This document shows, one piece after another, positions 45,003-54,714 of a stretch of 64,000 bases of DNA (position 1 is its first letter; every line of letters starts with the position of its first letter). Source of the stretch: an uncultured Pelagibacteraceae bacterium. GTDB taxonomy: Bacteria > Pseudomonadota > Alphaproteobacteria > Pelagibacterales > Pelagibacteraceae. Below the pieces are notes generated by a model. The model was given only the letters and a program-made list of their open reading frames with translations. It had not been told where the DNA came from and ran no database searches. The stretch is from assembly GCA_902583075.1 (NCBI GenBank), contig CACHUN010000001.1:357788-421787 (forward strand), written 5' to 3'. Made by a program: the position numbers and the translations under genes.

Positions 45003-45746
45003 TTATTTTAAGAAGGAAACTAATGCTTTTTCCTCACTAATCCAAGCTTTAATTCCTCCATCAAGAACATAAACATTTTTAAAACCAAGATCTTCTGCAA
45101 AAGCATTGCCTAAAATTGATGCTGTTTCACCATCATGACTAACAAAAATAATTTCAATATTTTGAGACTCTGCTCCAGCTAAAGCTCTTACTCTATCCAT
45201 TAGGTAAACATTAAATTTTCCATTTTTATCGAAAGCTGTTTCCTGAAACGACTCTTTAATTACACCAGTTTTAATCCATTGGTCTTCTGTTCTAATATCT
45301 AAAACTACTGCATTTTTTTTCAATAAATTGTTTAATTCATCAGATGTGATTAAATTATAATTTGGATCTAGAACATCGATAATCTTGAACTCAAAAATAA
45401 GATCGGAGTTTGGCGGTATTATATTTCCAGCCCCTGTTGCTCCATATGCTAGTTCAGCAGGTATTTTAATTTTTCTGACAGTTCCTTTATTGGCTCCAAC
45501 TATACCCATTTCAAAACCAGGTATAACTTCTTTCATACCAATTTGAACAACTAAAGGTCTATCTTTTCCAACGTTGGTATCGAAAACTTTTCCATCAACA
45601 AAAGTACCTGTGTATTCAATTTGAACCCATGAGTGATTAATAATTTTTTTTCCTTCACCTGGCTTATCAAGAATAATTTCTATTTCTGCGGCAAAAACAT
45701 TACAAATTAAAAAAAAATATATTATTAGAAATTTAATTTTATTCAT
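45003..45746 (-). CDS. Exported FKBP-type peptidyl-prolyl isomerase fused to a rhodanese-like domain
   Basis: Signal peptide; VQIEYTGTFVDGKVFDTNVGKDRPLVVQIGMKEVIPGFEMGIVG; C-terminal AVVLDIRTEDQW...YVLDGGIKAW. Confidence 0.88.
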   Translation of the reverse strand: MNKIKFLIIYFFLICNVFAAEIEIILDKPGEGKKIINHSWVQIEYTGTFVDGKVFDTNVGKDRPLVVQIGMKEVIPGFEMGIVGANKGTVRKIKIPAELAYGATGAGNIIPPNSDLIFEFKIIDVLDPNYNLITSDELNNLLKKNAVVLDIRTEDQWIKTGVIKESFQETAFDKNGKFNVYLMDRVRALAGAESQNIEIIFVSHDGETASILGNAFAEDLGFKNVYVLDGGIKAWISEEKALVSFLK

Positions 45747-47342
45747 TTAGATTATTTTAAATTCTTTATAATTATTCTTCTCAACTTTTAAACAAGCTTT
45801 TCTATATTTTGGCATTCCACCAGGATAAGGTAAAAAAGACTTCGACTTGCCAGGTATATTGTCGCCTTTATACCACGAGCTTTTTGCTTTCATAAATAAT
45901 GTTTTTTTAACTGAGCTCATAATTTTTTTTTGCCATTTTTTTGCTGCTTCATTTGTACTTTCTATACTTTGTCTTTTATTATTTTCCAAAAACTTAATAC
46001 ATTTAGTAATCCATTCAACATGCTGTTCTATTTGTACCGGTACATTTGTTAATACTGAGGGACTTCCTGGACCACTAACTATAAACATATTTGGAAAGTT
46101 AGGAACAAGGAGTCCTAAAAAACTTTTAGGTCCACTTTTCCAATATTTAGTCAATTTAATTCCTTTTTTTCCAGTTATATTTAATTTTGCAATTGAACCT
46201 GTCAAAGCATCAAATCCTGTTGCAAATATAATTTTATCTAGTGTGTATTCATTTTTTTTTGTCTTTATTCCTGTTTTGGTAATTTTTATTATGGGGTTTT
46301 CTTTTAAATCAACTAATTCAACATTTTTTTTATTAAACATCTCATAATAATTTGTATTTAAGGTTGGTCTTTTAGCAGTAAATGGGTGATCAAAATTAGT
46401 AAGGATCTTTGCATACTCTCTATTTTTAACTGTTGAGTATATTTTATTTTCAATAAATTTAACTGCTGTTTTATTTGCTTTGATGGTTTTTACTATGTCA
46501 TTAAAAGTTGCTCTAAAAGACAAAGTTCCATAATGCCAAGATTTTTCATACATCTGATTTCTTTTCGCTTCTTCAAAATCAAATGCAGATTTTTTTGGAA
46601 ATTCAAAAGGATGGCCACCTGGTGTTCTTTTTAAATAGCTTCTTAATTTATTAAAATTTTTTTTATAGTTTTTAATGTTTGCAGCTGATAATTTTCTATT
46701 TCTTGCTGGAATACTAAAATTCGGAGATCTTTGGAATAAAATTAATTTTTTTGCTTTTTTGGCAATTTCAGGTGCGATCTGTATCCCAGTAGAACCTGTT
46801 CCTACTTGTCCAACAATTTTATTTTTAAAATTAATATTTTTTTTGGGCCATCTTCCACTGTGGTGTAGTTGACCTTTAAATTGGTTTATTCCTTTAATTG
46901 CAGGTAAATTAATTGAGGAAAGGGACCCAACTGCACAAATTAAATATTTTGCAAAATAAATTTTCTTATTGTTCGTTTTTATTTTCCATAAGTTTTCTTT
47001 TTCAAAATATTGTGTAGATGTTACCTTTTGTTTAAAAACTATGTTTTTTTTAAGATTATATTCTTTCGAAAAATATTTGAGATATTTTAAAATTACTTTT
47101 TGTTTAGGATATCTTTCTTTCCAAGTCCAGTTTTTAAAAATTTTTTTTGAAAAAGTAAATCCATAGGTAAAACTCTCTGAATCACATCTCGCCCCTGGGT
47201 ATCTATTCCAGTACCATGTACCTCCTAGATCATCTCCTTCTTCTAGTACCAATGTGTTTAATTTTAATTTATCTCTCAAACAATGAAGTTGATATAGTCC
47301 TGAAAATCCAGCACCTATAATTAATGCGTCTAAATATTTCAT
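45747..47342 (-). CDS. Flavin monooxygenase, Baeyer-Villiger type
   Basis: GAGFSGLYQLH; FKGQLHHSGRWP fits FxGxxxHxxxWP fingerprint; GTGSTGIQIAPEIA. Confidence 0.88.
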   Translation of the reverse strand: MKYLDALIIGAGFSGLYQLHCLRDKLKLNTLVLEEGDDLGGTWYWNRYPGARCDSESFTYGFTFSKKIFKNWTWKERYPKQKVILKYLKYFSKEYNLKKNIVFKQKVTSTQYFEKENLWKIKTNNKKIYFAKYLICAVGSLSSINLPAIKGINQFKGQLHHSGRWPKKNINFKNKIVGQVGTGSTGIQIAPEIAKKAKKLILFQRSPNFSIPARNRKLSAANIKNYKKNFNKLRSYLKRTPGGHPFEFPKKSAFDFEEAKRNQMYEKSWHYGTLSFRATFNDIVKTIKANKTAVKFIENKIYSTVKNREYAKILTNFDHPFTAKRPTLNTNYYEMFNKKNVELVDLKENPIIKITKTGIKTKKNEYTLDKIIFATGFDALTGSIAKLNITGKKGIKLTKYWKSGPKSFLGLLVPNFPNMFIVSGPGSPSVLTNVPVQIEQHVEWITKCIKFLENNKRQSIESTNEAAKKWQKKIMSSVKKTLFMKAKSSWYKGDNIPGKSKSFLPYPGGMPKYRKACLKVEKNNYKEFKII

Positions 47343-47422
47343 ATATAACTACTCAATGTTATTATTTAATTTATAAAGTATATGTTAAAAGATTTTTAAA
47401 AAAATTTAATTATAAAAATATT

Positions 47423-49024
47423 ATGGAAAACTTTGATTATGTCATTTTAGGTGCTGGATCTGCTGGATGTGTACTAGCAAATAGATTAAGCGCTAATCCA
47501 AATCATAAAGTTTTATTGATCGAGGCTGGAAGTAGAGACACATACCCTTGGATCCATATTCCAGGTGGATATTTTAAAACAATGTTGAACCCAAAAACGG
47601 ATTGGTGTTTTCAGACGGAAAAAGAAGAGTTTTGTGATAATAGAGAAATGGTTTACCCAAGAGGTAAAACTTTAGGTGGAAGTTCCTCAATAAATGGAAT
47701 GCTTTATATTAGAGGTCAATCGAACGATTTTGATTATTGGAGACAGCTTGGTAACGTTGGTTGGTCATGGGAAGATGTGCTTCCTTACTTTAAAAAATCT
47801 GAAGATTTTCAATTTGGTGAAAATGAATTTCATGGATCTGGTGGTCCTTTGGCAGTTCAGCAAATAAGAGGAACTTTTAAAGTGTGCGATCTATTTATGG
47901 ATGCAGCAGAAGAATTTGGTCACAAAAGAACTGATGATTTTAATAATGGTGACAATGAAGGAATGGGTTATTTTCCTTTTACAGTAAGAAATGGTCTAAG
48001 ATGTAGTACTGCCGTAGGCTATCTCAATCCAGTTAAAAAAAGAAAAAATTTAAAAGTTGTTACGAATGCTCATGTTAAAAACATTGAGTTTGATAATAAA
48101 AAAGCAGACAAAGTGAATTATTGGATTGGTGAGAATATAATTACTGTTAAAGCAAATAAAGAAGTAATTTTAAGTTCTGGGACTATAGGTTCACCTCATA
48201 TTCTTCAAGCTTCAGGTATTGGTCCAGGCGAACTTTTAAAAAAAAATAATGTCAATGTAGTTAAAGACCATCCTGGAGTAGGTATGAATTTAACAGATCA
48301 TTTAATGTTAAGACCAGTTTATAAAGTTAAAAATTTAGAAAGTTTAAATGATATTTATTATAGTATGACAAAAAAGCTTATGACTGGACTAAAATATTTC
48401 TTATTGAGAAAAGGACCACTAACAGTTGGGGCTAGTTATTTATGTGGGTTTGTAAAAAGTGATGATCATTTAGCAACTCCTAATTTACAATTCCATGTAT
48501 CTCCAGCTAGCACAGACGTCTTAGGCAAAGGCTCCCTTCATAAATTTACAGCATTTACCCCTAGCATCACAAATGTAAGACCAACTAGTAGAGGTTCAAT
48601 TAAATTAAAATCATCCGATACAAGAGTATCTCCCGAAATTAAGATGAATTACTTATCTACATATGAAGACAGAGAAATTGCAGGTAAAGCATTAAAAATC
48701 ACAAGAAATATTGTTATGAATTCAAAAGCTTATAAAGAGTATGAGCCTGAAGAATATAGACCTGGGATTCATATTACGGATAACGAGGAATTAGCTAAAG
48801 AAGCTGGAAAATTTTGTAGTACTATTTTTCATCCCGTGAGTACATGTAGAATGGGAACTGACGAAAATGCAGTTGTATCTGATCGATTAGTCGCTCATGG
48901 CTTAGAAAATTTAAGAATTGTTGATGCATCTGTCATGCCATCAATAACCTCAGGAAATACTAATGCACCTACTATTATGATTGCTGAAAAAGCAGCAGAT
49001 ATGATAATAGAAGATGCTAGATGA
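47423..49024 (+). CDS. GMC-family (choline/alcohol dehydrogenase-like) oxidoreductase
   Basis: VILGAGSAGCVLANRLS, YPRGKTLGGSSSINGMLYIRG, FHPVSTCRMG. ORF track starts at 47324; MENFDYVILG at 47423 is a more typical start. Confidence 0.92.
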   Translation: MENFDYVILGAGSAGCVLANRLSANPNHKVLLIEAGSRDTYPWIHIPGGYFKTMLNPKTDWCFQTEKEEFCDNREMVYPRGKTLGGSSSINGMLYIRGQSNDFDYWRQLGNVGWSWEDVLPYFKKSEDFQFGENEFHGSGGPLAVQQIRGTFKVCDLFMDAAEEFGHKRTDDFNNGDNEGMGYFPFTVRNGLRCSTAVGYLNPVKKRKNLKVVTNAHVKNIEFDNKKADKVNYWIGENIITVKANKEVILSSGTIGSPHILQASGIGPGELLKKNNVNVVKDHPGVGMNLTDHLMLRPVYKVKNLESLNDIYYSMTKKLMTGLKYFLLRKGPLTVGASYLCGFVKSDDHLATPNLQFHVSPASTDVLGKGSLHKFTAFTPSITNVRPTSRGSIKLKSSDTRVSPEIKMNYLSTYEDREIAGKALKITRNIVMNSKAYKEYEPEEYRPGIHITDNEELAKEAGKFCSTIFHPVSTCRMGTDENAVVSDRLVAHGLENLRIVDASVMPSITSGNTNAPTIMIAEKAADMIIEDAR

Positions 49025-49596
49025 CCGAAGAAATAACAATTTTTTTTCAAATAATATTTATAGATTTAATTTTAGCTGGAGATAATGCCATTATTATAGG
49101 AATGGTTGCTTCTAAGTTTCCTCCTGAACAAAGAAAAAAAATTATTTTTTGGGGAATTGGTGGAGCAGTAATACTAAGAATTTTATTAACACTTTTAACC
49201 GCTTATCTTTTACAAATCACAGGTTTAAGACTTATAGGTGGTCTGTTGCTTCTTTACATAGTTTATAAACTTTATGTAGATGTAATTAAAAATTCAGGTG
49301 GTGGTGAGGAAAACATTAAAGTTGATAACTCATCAATGTTGAAAGCAATTTGGACAGTTTTGCTAGCTGACTTTACGATGAGTTTAGACAATGTGCTCGG
49401 TGTTGCTGGGGCTGCCAAAGATCATTATTATCTATTAATATTTGGTCTTGTTTTATCTATTATTCTGATGGCTACAGCTGCAACATTAATTTCCAAATGG
49501 ATAAAAGATTATAAATGGATAGCATGGGTTGGTTTATTTGCTATATTGTTTGTGGCAGTTGAATTAATTTACACAGACATAAAACTTTTTATTTAA
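49021..49596 (+). CDS. TerC/YjbE-family membrane protein
   Basis: DLILAGDNAIIIGMV, DFTMSLDNVLGVAGAA. Confidence 0.9.
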   Translation: MTEEITIFFQIIFIDLILAGDNAIIIGMVASKFPPEQRKKIIFWGIGGAVILRILLTLLTAYLLQITGLRLIGGLLLLYIVYKLYVDVIKNSGGGEENIKVDNSSMLKAIWTVLLADFTMSLDNVLGVAGAAKDHYYLLIFGLVLSIILMATAATLISKWIKDYKWIAWVGLFAILFVAVELIYTDIKLFI

Positions 49597-50355
49597 ATGT
49601 ATTTAAAAAAAATTAATCTTATAAATAAGTATGCTCTTGTAACGGGGGCTGGTAAAGGCCTAGGACGTGCTTGTTCAATTGCATTAGCTGAAGCAGGTGC
49701 AACAATTATTGGTTTGAGCAGAACATCCTCTGATCTTGATAAATTAGAAAAAGACATAAAAAAAGTAAAAAGCAAATTAATCAAAATTAATTGTGATGTA
49801 ATGAACTATAGCGAATTACAGGAAAAATTAAAAAAGATAAAAATTATTGATATTCTTGTAAATAATGCAGGTACAAATATCCCAGAACCATTTGAGAGGA
49901 TAAAACAACAAAGTATGAATTATTTGGTAGATCTTAATTTAAAAGCTGCCTTTAATGTTGCACAGATAGTGGTAAAAAAAATGATTAAAAACAAAAAAAG
50001 AGGTGGATCAATTATAAATATGTCATCTCAGCTTGGCCATGTAGGCATGTCTGGTAGAAATATTTACAATATGACTAAATTTGGAATTGAAGGTTTAACA
50101 AAGGGCATGGGTGTTGAGTTAGCAACAAAAAAAATCAGAGTAAATACAGTTGCTCCAACATTTGTTGAAACACCTATGGTAAAAAAATTTTTTAAAAATA
50201 AAAAGTTCAAAAATTTAGCTTTAGGCAATATTCCTATGGGCAAAGCAGCTAAAGAGAGTGATGTAGCTACAGCTGTATGTTTCTTGGCATCAGATGCTGC
50301 TTCAATGATAACTGGATCATCTATTCTGATAGATGGAGGTTGGACAGCAAAATAA
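49597..50355 (+). CDS. Short-chain dehydrogenase/reductase
   Basis: VTGAGKGLGRACSIAL, NNAGTNI, YNMTKFGIEGLTKGM. Confidence 0.93.
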   Translation: MYLKKINLINKYALVTGAGKGLGRACSIALAEAGATIIGLSRTSSDLDKLEKDIKKVKSKLIKINCDVMNYSELQEKLKKIKIIDILVNNAGTNIPEPFERIKQQSMNYLVDLNLKAAFNVAQIVVKKMIKNKKRGGSIINMSSQLGHVGMSGRNIYNMTKFGIEGLTKGMGVELATKKIRVNTVAPTFVETPMVKKFFKNKKFKNLALGNIPMGKAAKESDVATAVCFLASDAASMITGSSILIDGGWTAK

Positions 50356-51143
50356 TGAAAAAACTGTTGCTAATACTAGCAATTTTTTTTCCAACAAATA
50401 TTTTAGCAATAGAATTTGATGGTAAATTTATTCAAGGTCATTTTATTTTAGGAAAAACAGATCCTAACTCAAAAATAATTATTGATAAAAAAAATGTCAA
50501 AGTATCAGATGATGGTTATTTTGTTTTTGGAATTGATCGAGATAGAAAATTTGATGTTTTGATAACCAAAATAACCAACGGTAAATCAGAAAAAATAATA
50601 AAAAAAGTTTTTAAACGTAAGTATAACATTCAAAGAATTGATGGTTTACCTGAAAATAAAGTAACACCACCTGAATCTGTTTACAAAAGAATTAAAAAAG
50701 AAAATGGAAGGATAGGAGAAGCAAGAGCAATCAACTCTAATTTAACTTTTTTTTCTGAAAAATTTATTATGCCAGTCGAAGGTATAATTAGTGGAGTTTA
50801 TGGCAGCCAAAGAATTCTCAATGGAAAACCAAGATGGCCTCATTACGGCATAGATATTGCAGCAAAAAAAGGAACAGAAATTAAATCTTCTGGTACTGGA
50901 GTGGTTACAATGGCTGAGAATGATCTTTATTATACTGGAGGCACAATTATTATGGATCATGGTCATGGTATATCAACAATTTATTCTCATCTTGAAAATG
51001 TGATGGTTGAAGTAGGAGATTTGATTAAAAAAGGAGATATAATAGGAACTGTTGGTTCAACAGGTAGATCAACTGGCCCCCACTTAGATTTTAGAATAAA
51101 CTGGTTTCAAACAAGGCTTGATCCGATCACAGTTCTTCAATAG
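50355..51143 (+). CDS. Exported M23-family peptidase
   Basis: Signal peptide MKKLLLILAIFFPTNILA; GVYGSQRILNGKPRWPHYGIDIAAKKGT, STGPHLDFRI. Track start 50277 is too long; TAATG coupling gives 50355. Confidence 0.9.
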   Translation: MKKLLLILAIFFPTNILAIEFDGKFIQGHFILGKTDPNSKIIIDKKNVKVSDDGYFVFGIDRDRKFDVLITKITNGKSEKIIKKVFKRKYNIQRIDGLPENKVTPPESVYKRIKKENGRIGEARAINSNLTFFSEKFIMPVEGIISGVYGSQRILNGKPRWPHYGIDIAAKKGTEIKSSGTGVVTMAENDLYYTGGTIIMDHGHGISTIYSHLENVMVEVGDLIKKGDIIGTVGSTGRSTGPHLDFRINWFQTRLDPITVLQ

Positions 51144-51152
51144 GCTATAGAT

Positions 51153-51923
51153 ATGAAAAATGATATTCAATCAGTGTCAAAAAAATTAGTTAAGGCTTAT
51201 AATAGTAATAAACTTATAAATCCAATACCTAAAAAATTTTGTAAGAATATAAAATTAGCACATAAACTAAGACTATTATGTGAAAGCAAAATAAATGATA
51301 CAAAAGTTGGTTTTAAAGCTGGAGGCACAATAATCCCTCTTCTAAAAAAATTAAAGGAAAAAGAACCATTTCATTCAACTGTATTTGGAAAAAATTTGAT
51401 TAAATCTGGAGGAAGAGTAAAAATTAATAAATATGCATTAGGCACCGAAGTAGAGGTTTACTACATTATTAAAAAAAAATTTTTTGATTTTAAAAGCAAA
51501 TTAAATTCAAAAAATATAACAAAATTTATTACTCACATGGGTCCTTGTATTGAGGTTGTTGGATTTAGACAGAAAAAAAAAGGTATTAAATATTTAGGTG
51601 ATTTATGTAGTGATTTTGGTGTGAATATTAAATTTATTGTTGGGTCTAAGAAAAAATTTAAAAGAATAAATTTTGGTAATTTAAAAACAAATTTAAAAAA
51701 TAAAAAAGGGTTAAACGTAAATGGCAATACAAATACTGTTTATATAAACCCACTTAATTCTTTGAGATTTGTTCTTAACAAAATAAGAAAAGAGAAAGTT
51801 TCTTTAGATAAAGATTTTTATGTATTTACTGGCTCAACTGTTGGTGTTGTACCAATTAAAAGTAAAGGCGAATACATAGGCAAAGTAGACAAACTTGGGA
51901 CTGTTAGAACAACTATCAATTAA
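51153..51923 (+). CDS. 2-keto-4-pentenoate hydratase-like (MhpD/FAH superfamily) protein
   Basis: KVGFKAGG..., GTEVEVYYI, GSTVGVVPIKSKGEY. Confidence 0.7.
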   Translation: MKNDIQSVSKKLVKAYNSNKLINPIPKKFCKNIKLAHKLRLLCESKINDTKVGFKAGGTIIPLLKKLKEKEPFHSTVFGKNLIKSGGRVKINKYALGTEVEVYYIIKKKFFDFKSKLNSKNITKFITHMGPCIEVVGFRQKKKGIKYLGDLCSDFGVNIKFIVGSKKKFKRINFGNLKTNLKNKKGLNVNGNTNTVYINPLNSLRFVLNKIRKEKVSLDKDFYVFTGSTVGVVPIKSKGEYIGKVDKLGTVRTTIN

Positions 51924-53074
51924 TGGGTCTTCATTTTTCTTTTGAAGAATTCAAAAATAGAAAAGATAAGGTAATTAAACTTTTAAAAGAGGAAAAATTA
52001 GATGCTCTCCTTATGTTTAGACAGGAGTCAATGTATTGGCTCACTGGATATGACACATTTGGATATGTTTTTTTTCAAACATTAGTTTTGGATAAAAAAG
52101 GTAATATAATTTTATTAACAAGAGCTCCGGATTTAAGACAGGCACAAAATACCTCTAATATTAATGATGTTAGAATATGGGTTGATAAAAATGGATCAGA
52201 TCCCACTGAAGATCTTAAAATTATTTTAGATGAATTAAATTTAAAGGGTAAAAATATTGGAGTTGAATACGAAGCATACGGATTAACTGGTCGTAATGCT
52301 TTAAGACTGAATAAATCCTTTGAAAATTACTGCTCAATAGAAGATGCTTCTGAATTAGTTACTAAATTAAGAGTTATAAAATCAAATGAAGAAATTAATT
52401 ATGTAAAAAAAGCAGCAAATTTAGCTGACAAAGCTTTAAGTGAGGTTTGGAAGCATGCAAAAGCAGGTGTAAGTGAGTCTAAGATTTTAGCTGAAATGAA
52501 TAAAGTTATATTTGAGGGAGGTGGTGATTATCCTGCAAATGAGTTTATAATTGGATCTGGTAAAAATGCACTTCTGTGTCGATACCAAGCTGAAAAACAA
52601 ATTTTAAATTCACGAGACCAACTGACTATAGAATGGGCAGGCACATATAGACATTATCACTCGGCAATGTTTCGGACTATTCCAATTGGAAAAGCTGATC
52701 CAAAACATTATAAAATGCATGAAGCTTGTATTGAGACTTTAAGTAATTGTGAAATTAAATTGAAACCAGGAAATAAAATTGGTGAAGTATTTGATATTCA
52801 TGCAAAAACTTTTGATGATTTAGGGTATAAAAATTCTAGAATGAATGCTTGTGGTTATTCTTTAGGAGCAACTTTTTCACCTAATTGGATGGACTGGCCA
52901 ATGTTATACACTGGAAATCCATATGTAATTAAGCCAGGAAATATATTTTTTATGCATATGATACTAATGGACTCTGAGAATAATTTAGCAATGAACTTAG
53001 GTGAAACTTACCTAGTTACAGAAAGTGGTAATGAAAGACTTGGAAATCAAAAACTTGATTTAGTCGTTATTTGA
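51923..53074 (+). CDS. M24-fold (creatinase/DoeA/prolidase-like) hydrolase
   Basis: LDALLMFRQESMYWLTGYDTFGY creatinase-N; M24 domain with NEFIIGSGKNALLCRYQ, LTIEWAGTYRHYHSAMFRT. Confidence 0.85.
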   Translation: MGLHFSFEEFKNRKDKVIKLLKEEKLDALLMFRQESMYWLTGYDTFGYVFFQTLVLDKKGNIILLTRAPDLRQAQNTSNINDVRIWVDKNGSDPTEDLKIILDELNLKGKNIGVEYEAYGLTGRNALRLNKSFENYCSIEDASELVTKLRVIKSNEEINYVKKAANLADKALSEVWKHAKAGVSESKILAEMNKVIFEGGGDYPANEFIIGSGKNALLCRYQAEKQILNSRDQLTIEWAGTYRHYHSAMFRTIPIGKADPKHYKMHEACIETLSNCEIKLKPGNKIGEVFDIHAKTFDDLGYKNSRMNACGYSLGATFSPNWMDWPMLYTGNPYVIKPGNIFFMHMILMDSENNLAMNLGETYLVTESGNERLGNQKLDLVVI

Positions 53075-53086
53075 TTAAAAAAAGTC

Positions 53087-54079
53087 TTACATTCCCCATC
53101 TCATTGCTGCTGTATGAACTGGAGCATCCCAATGTTTTAAGATTTCATCATCACATTTGAGAAGAGTAATTGAAACTCCTTGCATCTCAAGTGAAGTACA
53201 ATAATTTCCAACTAAACTTTTTGTTACTTCAATACCTTTAGATTGTAAAATTTGACATGCATCCTCATAAACTAAATATAATTCTGTCAAAGGAGTGCCG
53301 CCCATTCCATTTACGAAAAGTAAATTCTTTTCATTTTTTTCTGGTTTTAAATTGTCTAAAATAGCTTCTAGAATGTTTCCAACAATAGTTTTTGATGGTT
53401 GAATTTTTTCTCTTTTTCTTCCTGGCTCACCGTGAATACCTACGCCAAATTCCATTTCATCGTCGCCTATATCAAAAGTAGGTTTTCCCGCAGCAGGAAC
53501 AGTGCAACTTGTAAATGCTACTCCCATCGTACCAGCATTTTTGTTAACTTTTTCACCAAGTTTTTTACATTCTTCAAGGGATCCACTATGTTCAGCTAAG
53601 GATCCAACTATTTTTTCTACCAATACAGTTGCCGCAACACCTCTTCTTCCGGTAGTAAATGTAGAGTCTTCAACTGCAACATCGTCGTTGGTAATAATAC
53701 TATCGTTTTTACCAGAATACATTTCAGCTCCCATTTCAAAGTTCATGATGTCCCCAGAATAATTTTTAACTATAAATAAAACTCCTGCGCCACTATCTAC
53801 ATGTTCTGCTGCTGCTTGCATCTGATCTGGTGTTGGTGCTGAAAATACAAAACCTGGACAAGCTGCATCTAACATTCCATGACCAACAAAACCCCCGTGC
53901 ATTGGCTCATGTCCACTTCCACCACCTGAAATTAAAGAAACTTTTCCATCTTTAGTTTTATTTTTTCTAGATACAAAACTTGGATCTAAATTGACATTTA
54001 TAATATCACTATGTGCCTTACCAAAACCTGTAAGGCTCTCTTTTAGAAAATCATCGTTATTATTTATAAATTTTTTCAT
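53087..54079 (-). CDS. dhaK: Dihydroxyacetone kinase family, DhaK subunit
   Basis: SGGGSGHEPMHGGFVGHGMLDAACPG, NYSGDIMNFEMG, GVGIHGEPG (substrate-binding His). Confidence 0.92.
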   Translation of the reverse strand: MKKFINNNDDFLKESLTGFGKAHSDIINVNLDPSFVSRKNKTKDGKVSLISGGGSGHEPMHGGFVGHGMLDAACPGFVFSAPTPDQMQAAAEHVDSGAGVLFIVKNYSGDIMNFEMGAEMYSGKNDSIITNDDVAVEDSTFTTGRRGVAATVLVEKIVGSLAEHSGSLEECKKLGEKVNKNAGTMGVAFTSCTVPAAGKPTFDIGDDEMEFGVGIHGEPGRKREKIQPSKTIVGNILEAILDNLKPEKNEKNLLFVNGMGGTPLTELYLVYEDACQILQSKGIEVTKSLVGNYCTSLEMQGVSITLLKCDDEILKHWDAPVHTAAMRWGM

Positions 54080-54087
54080 TTTCCCTC

Positions 54088-54714
54088 CTAATTATTTATT
54101 ACTGATTTACAAATTGTATCGATTATAAGTTGAGAAGAACGAGCTCCAGGATCTATATGTCCTTTTGCACGTTCACCTAAAAAAGAAGCTCTACCTTTTG
54201 TGGCCAACATATCTTTTGTAGATAACATTCTTTCTTCTGCAATTTTTATCACTTCATTTAAACCTGGTTTAAATTCACTTTCATTTTTTAATTCGTTTAG
54301 TTTTTCTGAAACTGGTAATAAAACATCCATCATAGTTTTTTCTCCAACATCAGCTTTTCCTCTTTCTTTCATGGCTTTAATTCCACTAATAATCATTTCA
54401 CATGCTTTATTAAAATTAACATCTTTATCTAAATCAGAAGATTTAGCCATAGTCATAAAAAAAGTTCCAAATAATGCGCCCGACGATCCACCAATACCTG
54501 ACAGAACTTTCATTGCTATCATATTTAAAGCTTTGGCTAATGGTAAATCTTTAATGGCGTCTTCAAGTTCAACAACTAACTTCAAACCTCTTTGAATGTT
54601 AAAAATATGATCTCCATCTCCAATTTTTTGATCAAGAACCTCTATTTCTGCAGAATTTTCATCTATAACTTTTTGGACACTTTTTGCTTGAGAAATTAAA
54701 AAACTAACGCTCAT
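54088..54714 (-). CDS. dhaL: Dihydroxyacetone kinase family, DhaL subunit
   Basis: DQKIGDGDHIFNIQRGL, SGIGGSSGALFGTFF, DPGARSS. Confidence 0.92.
   Translation of the reverse strand: MSVSFLISQAKSVQKVIDENSAEIEVLDQKIGDGDHIFNIQRGLKLVVELEDAIKDLPLAKALNMIAMKVLSGIGGSSGALFGTFFMTMAKSSDLDKDVNFNKACEMIISGIKAMKERGKADVGEKTMMDVLLPVSEKLNELKNESEFKPGLNEVIKIAEERMLSTKDMLATKGRASFLGERAKGHIDPGARSSQLIIDTICKSVINN

Noticed and set aside
45847-46347. 166-aa plus-strand ORF
   Set aside because: Antisense shadow of the monooxygenase gene; hydrophobic pattern mirrors K/N-rich coding on the other strand.
53044-53061. Hairpin AAATCAA-AAAC-TTGATTT near the end of the M24 gene
   Set aside because: Lies within coding sequence, AT-only stem without T-run; not convincing as a terminator.
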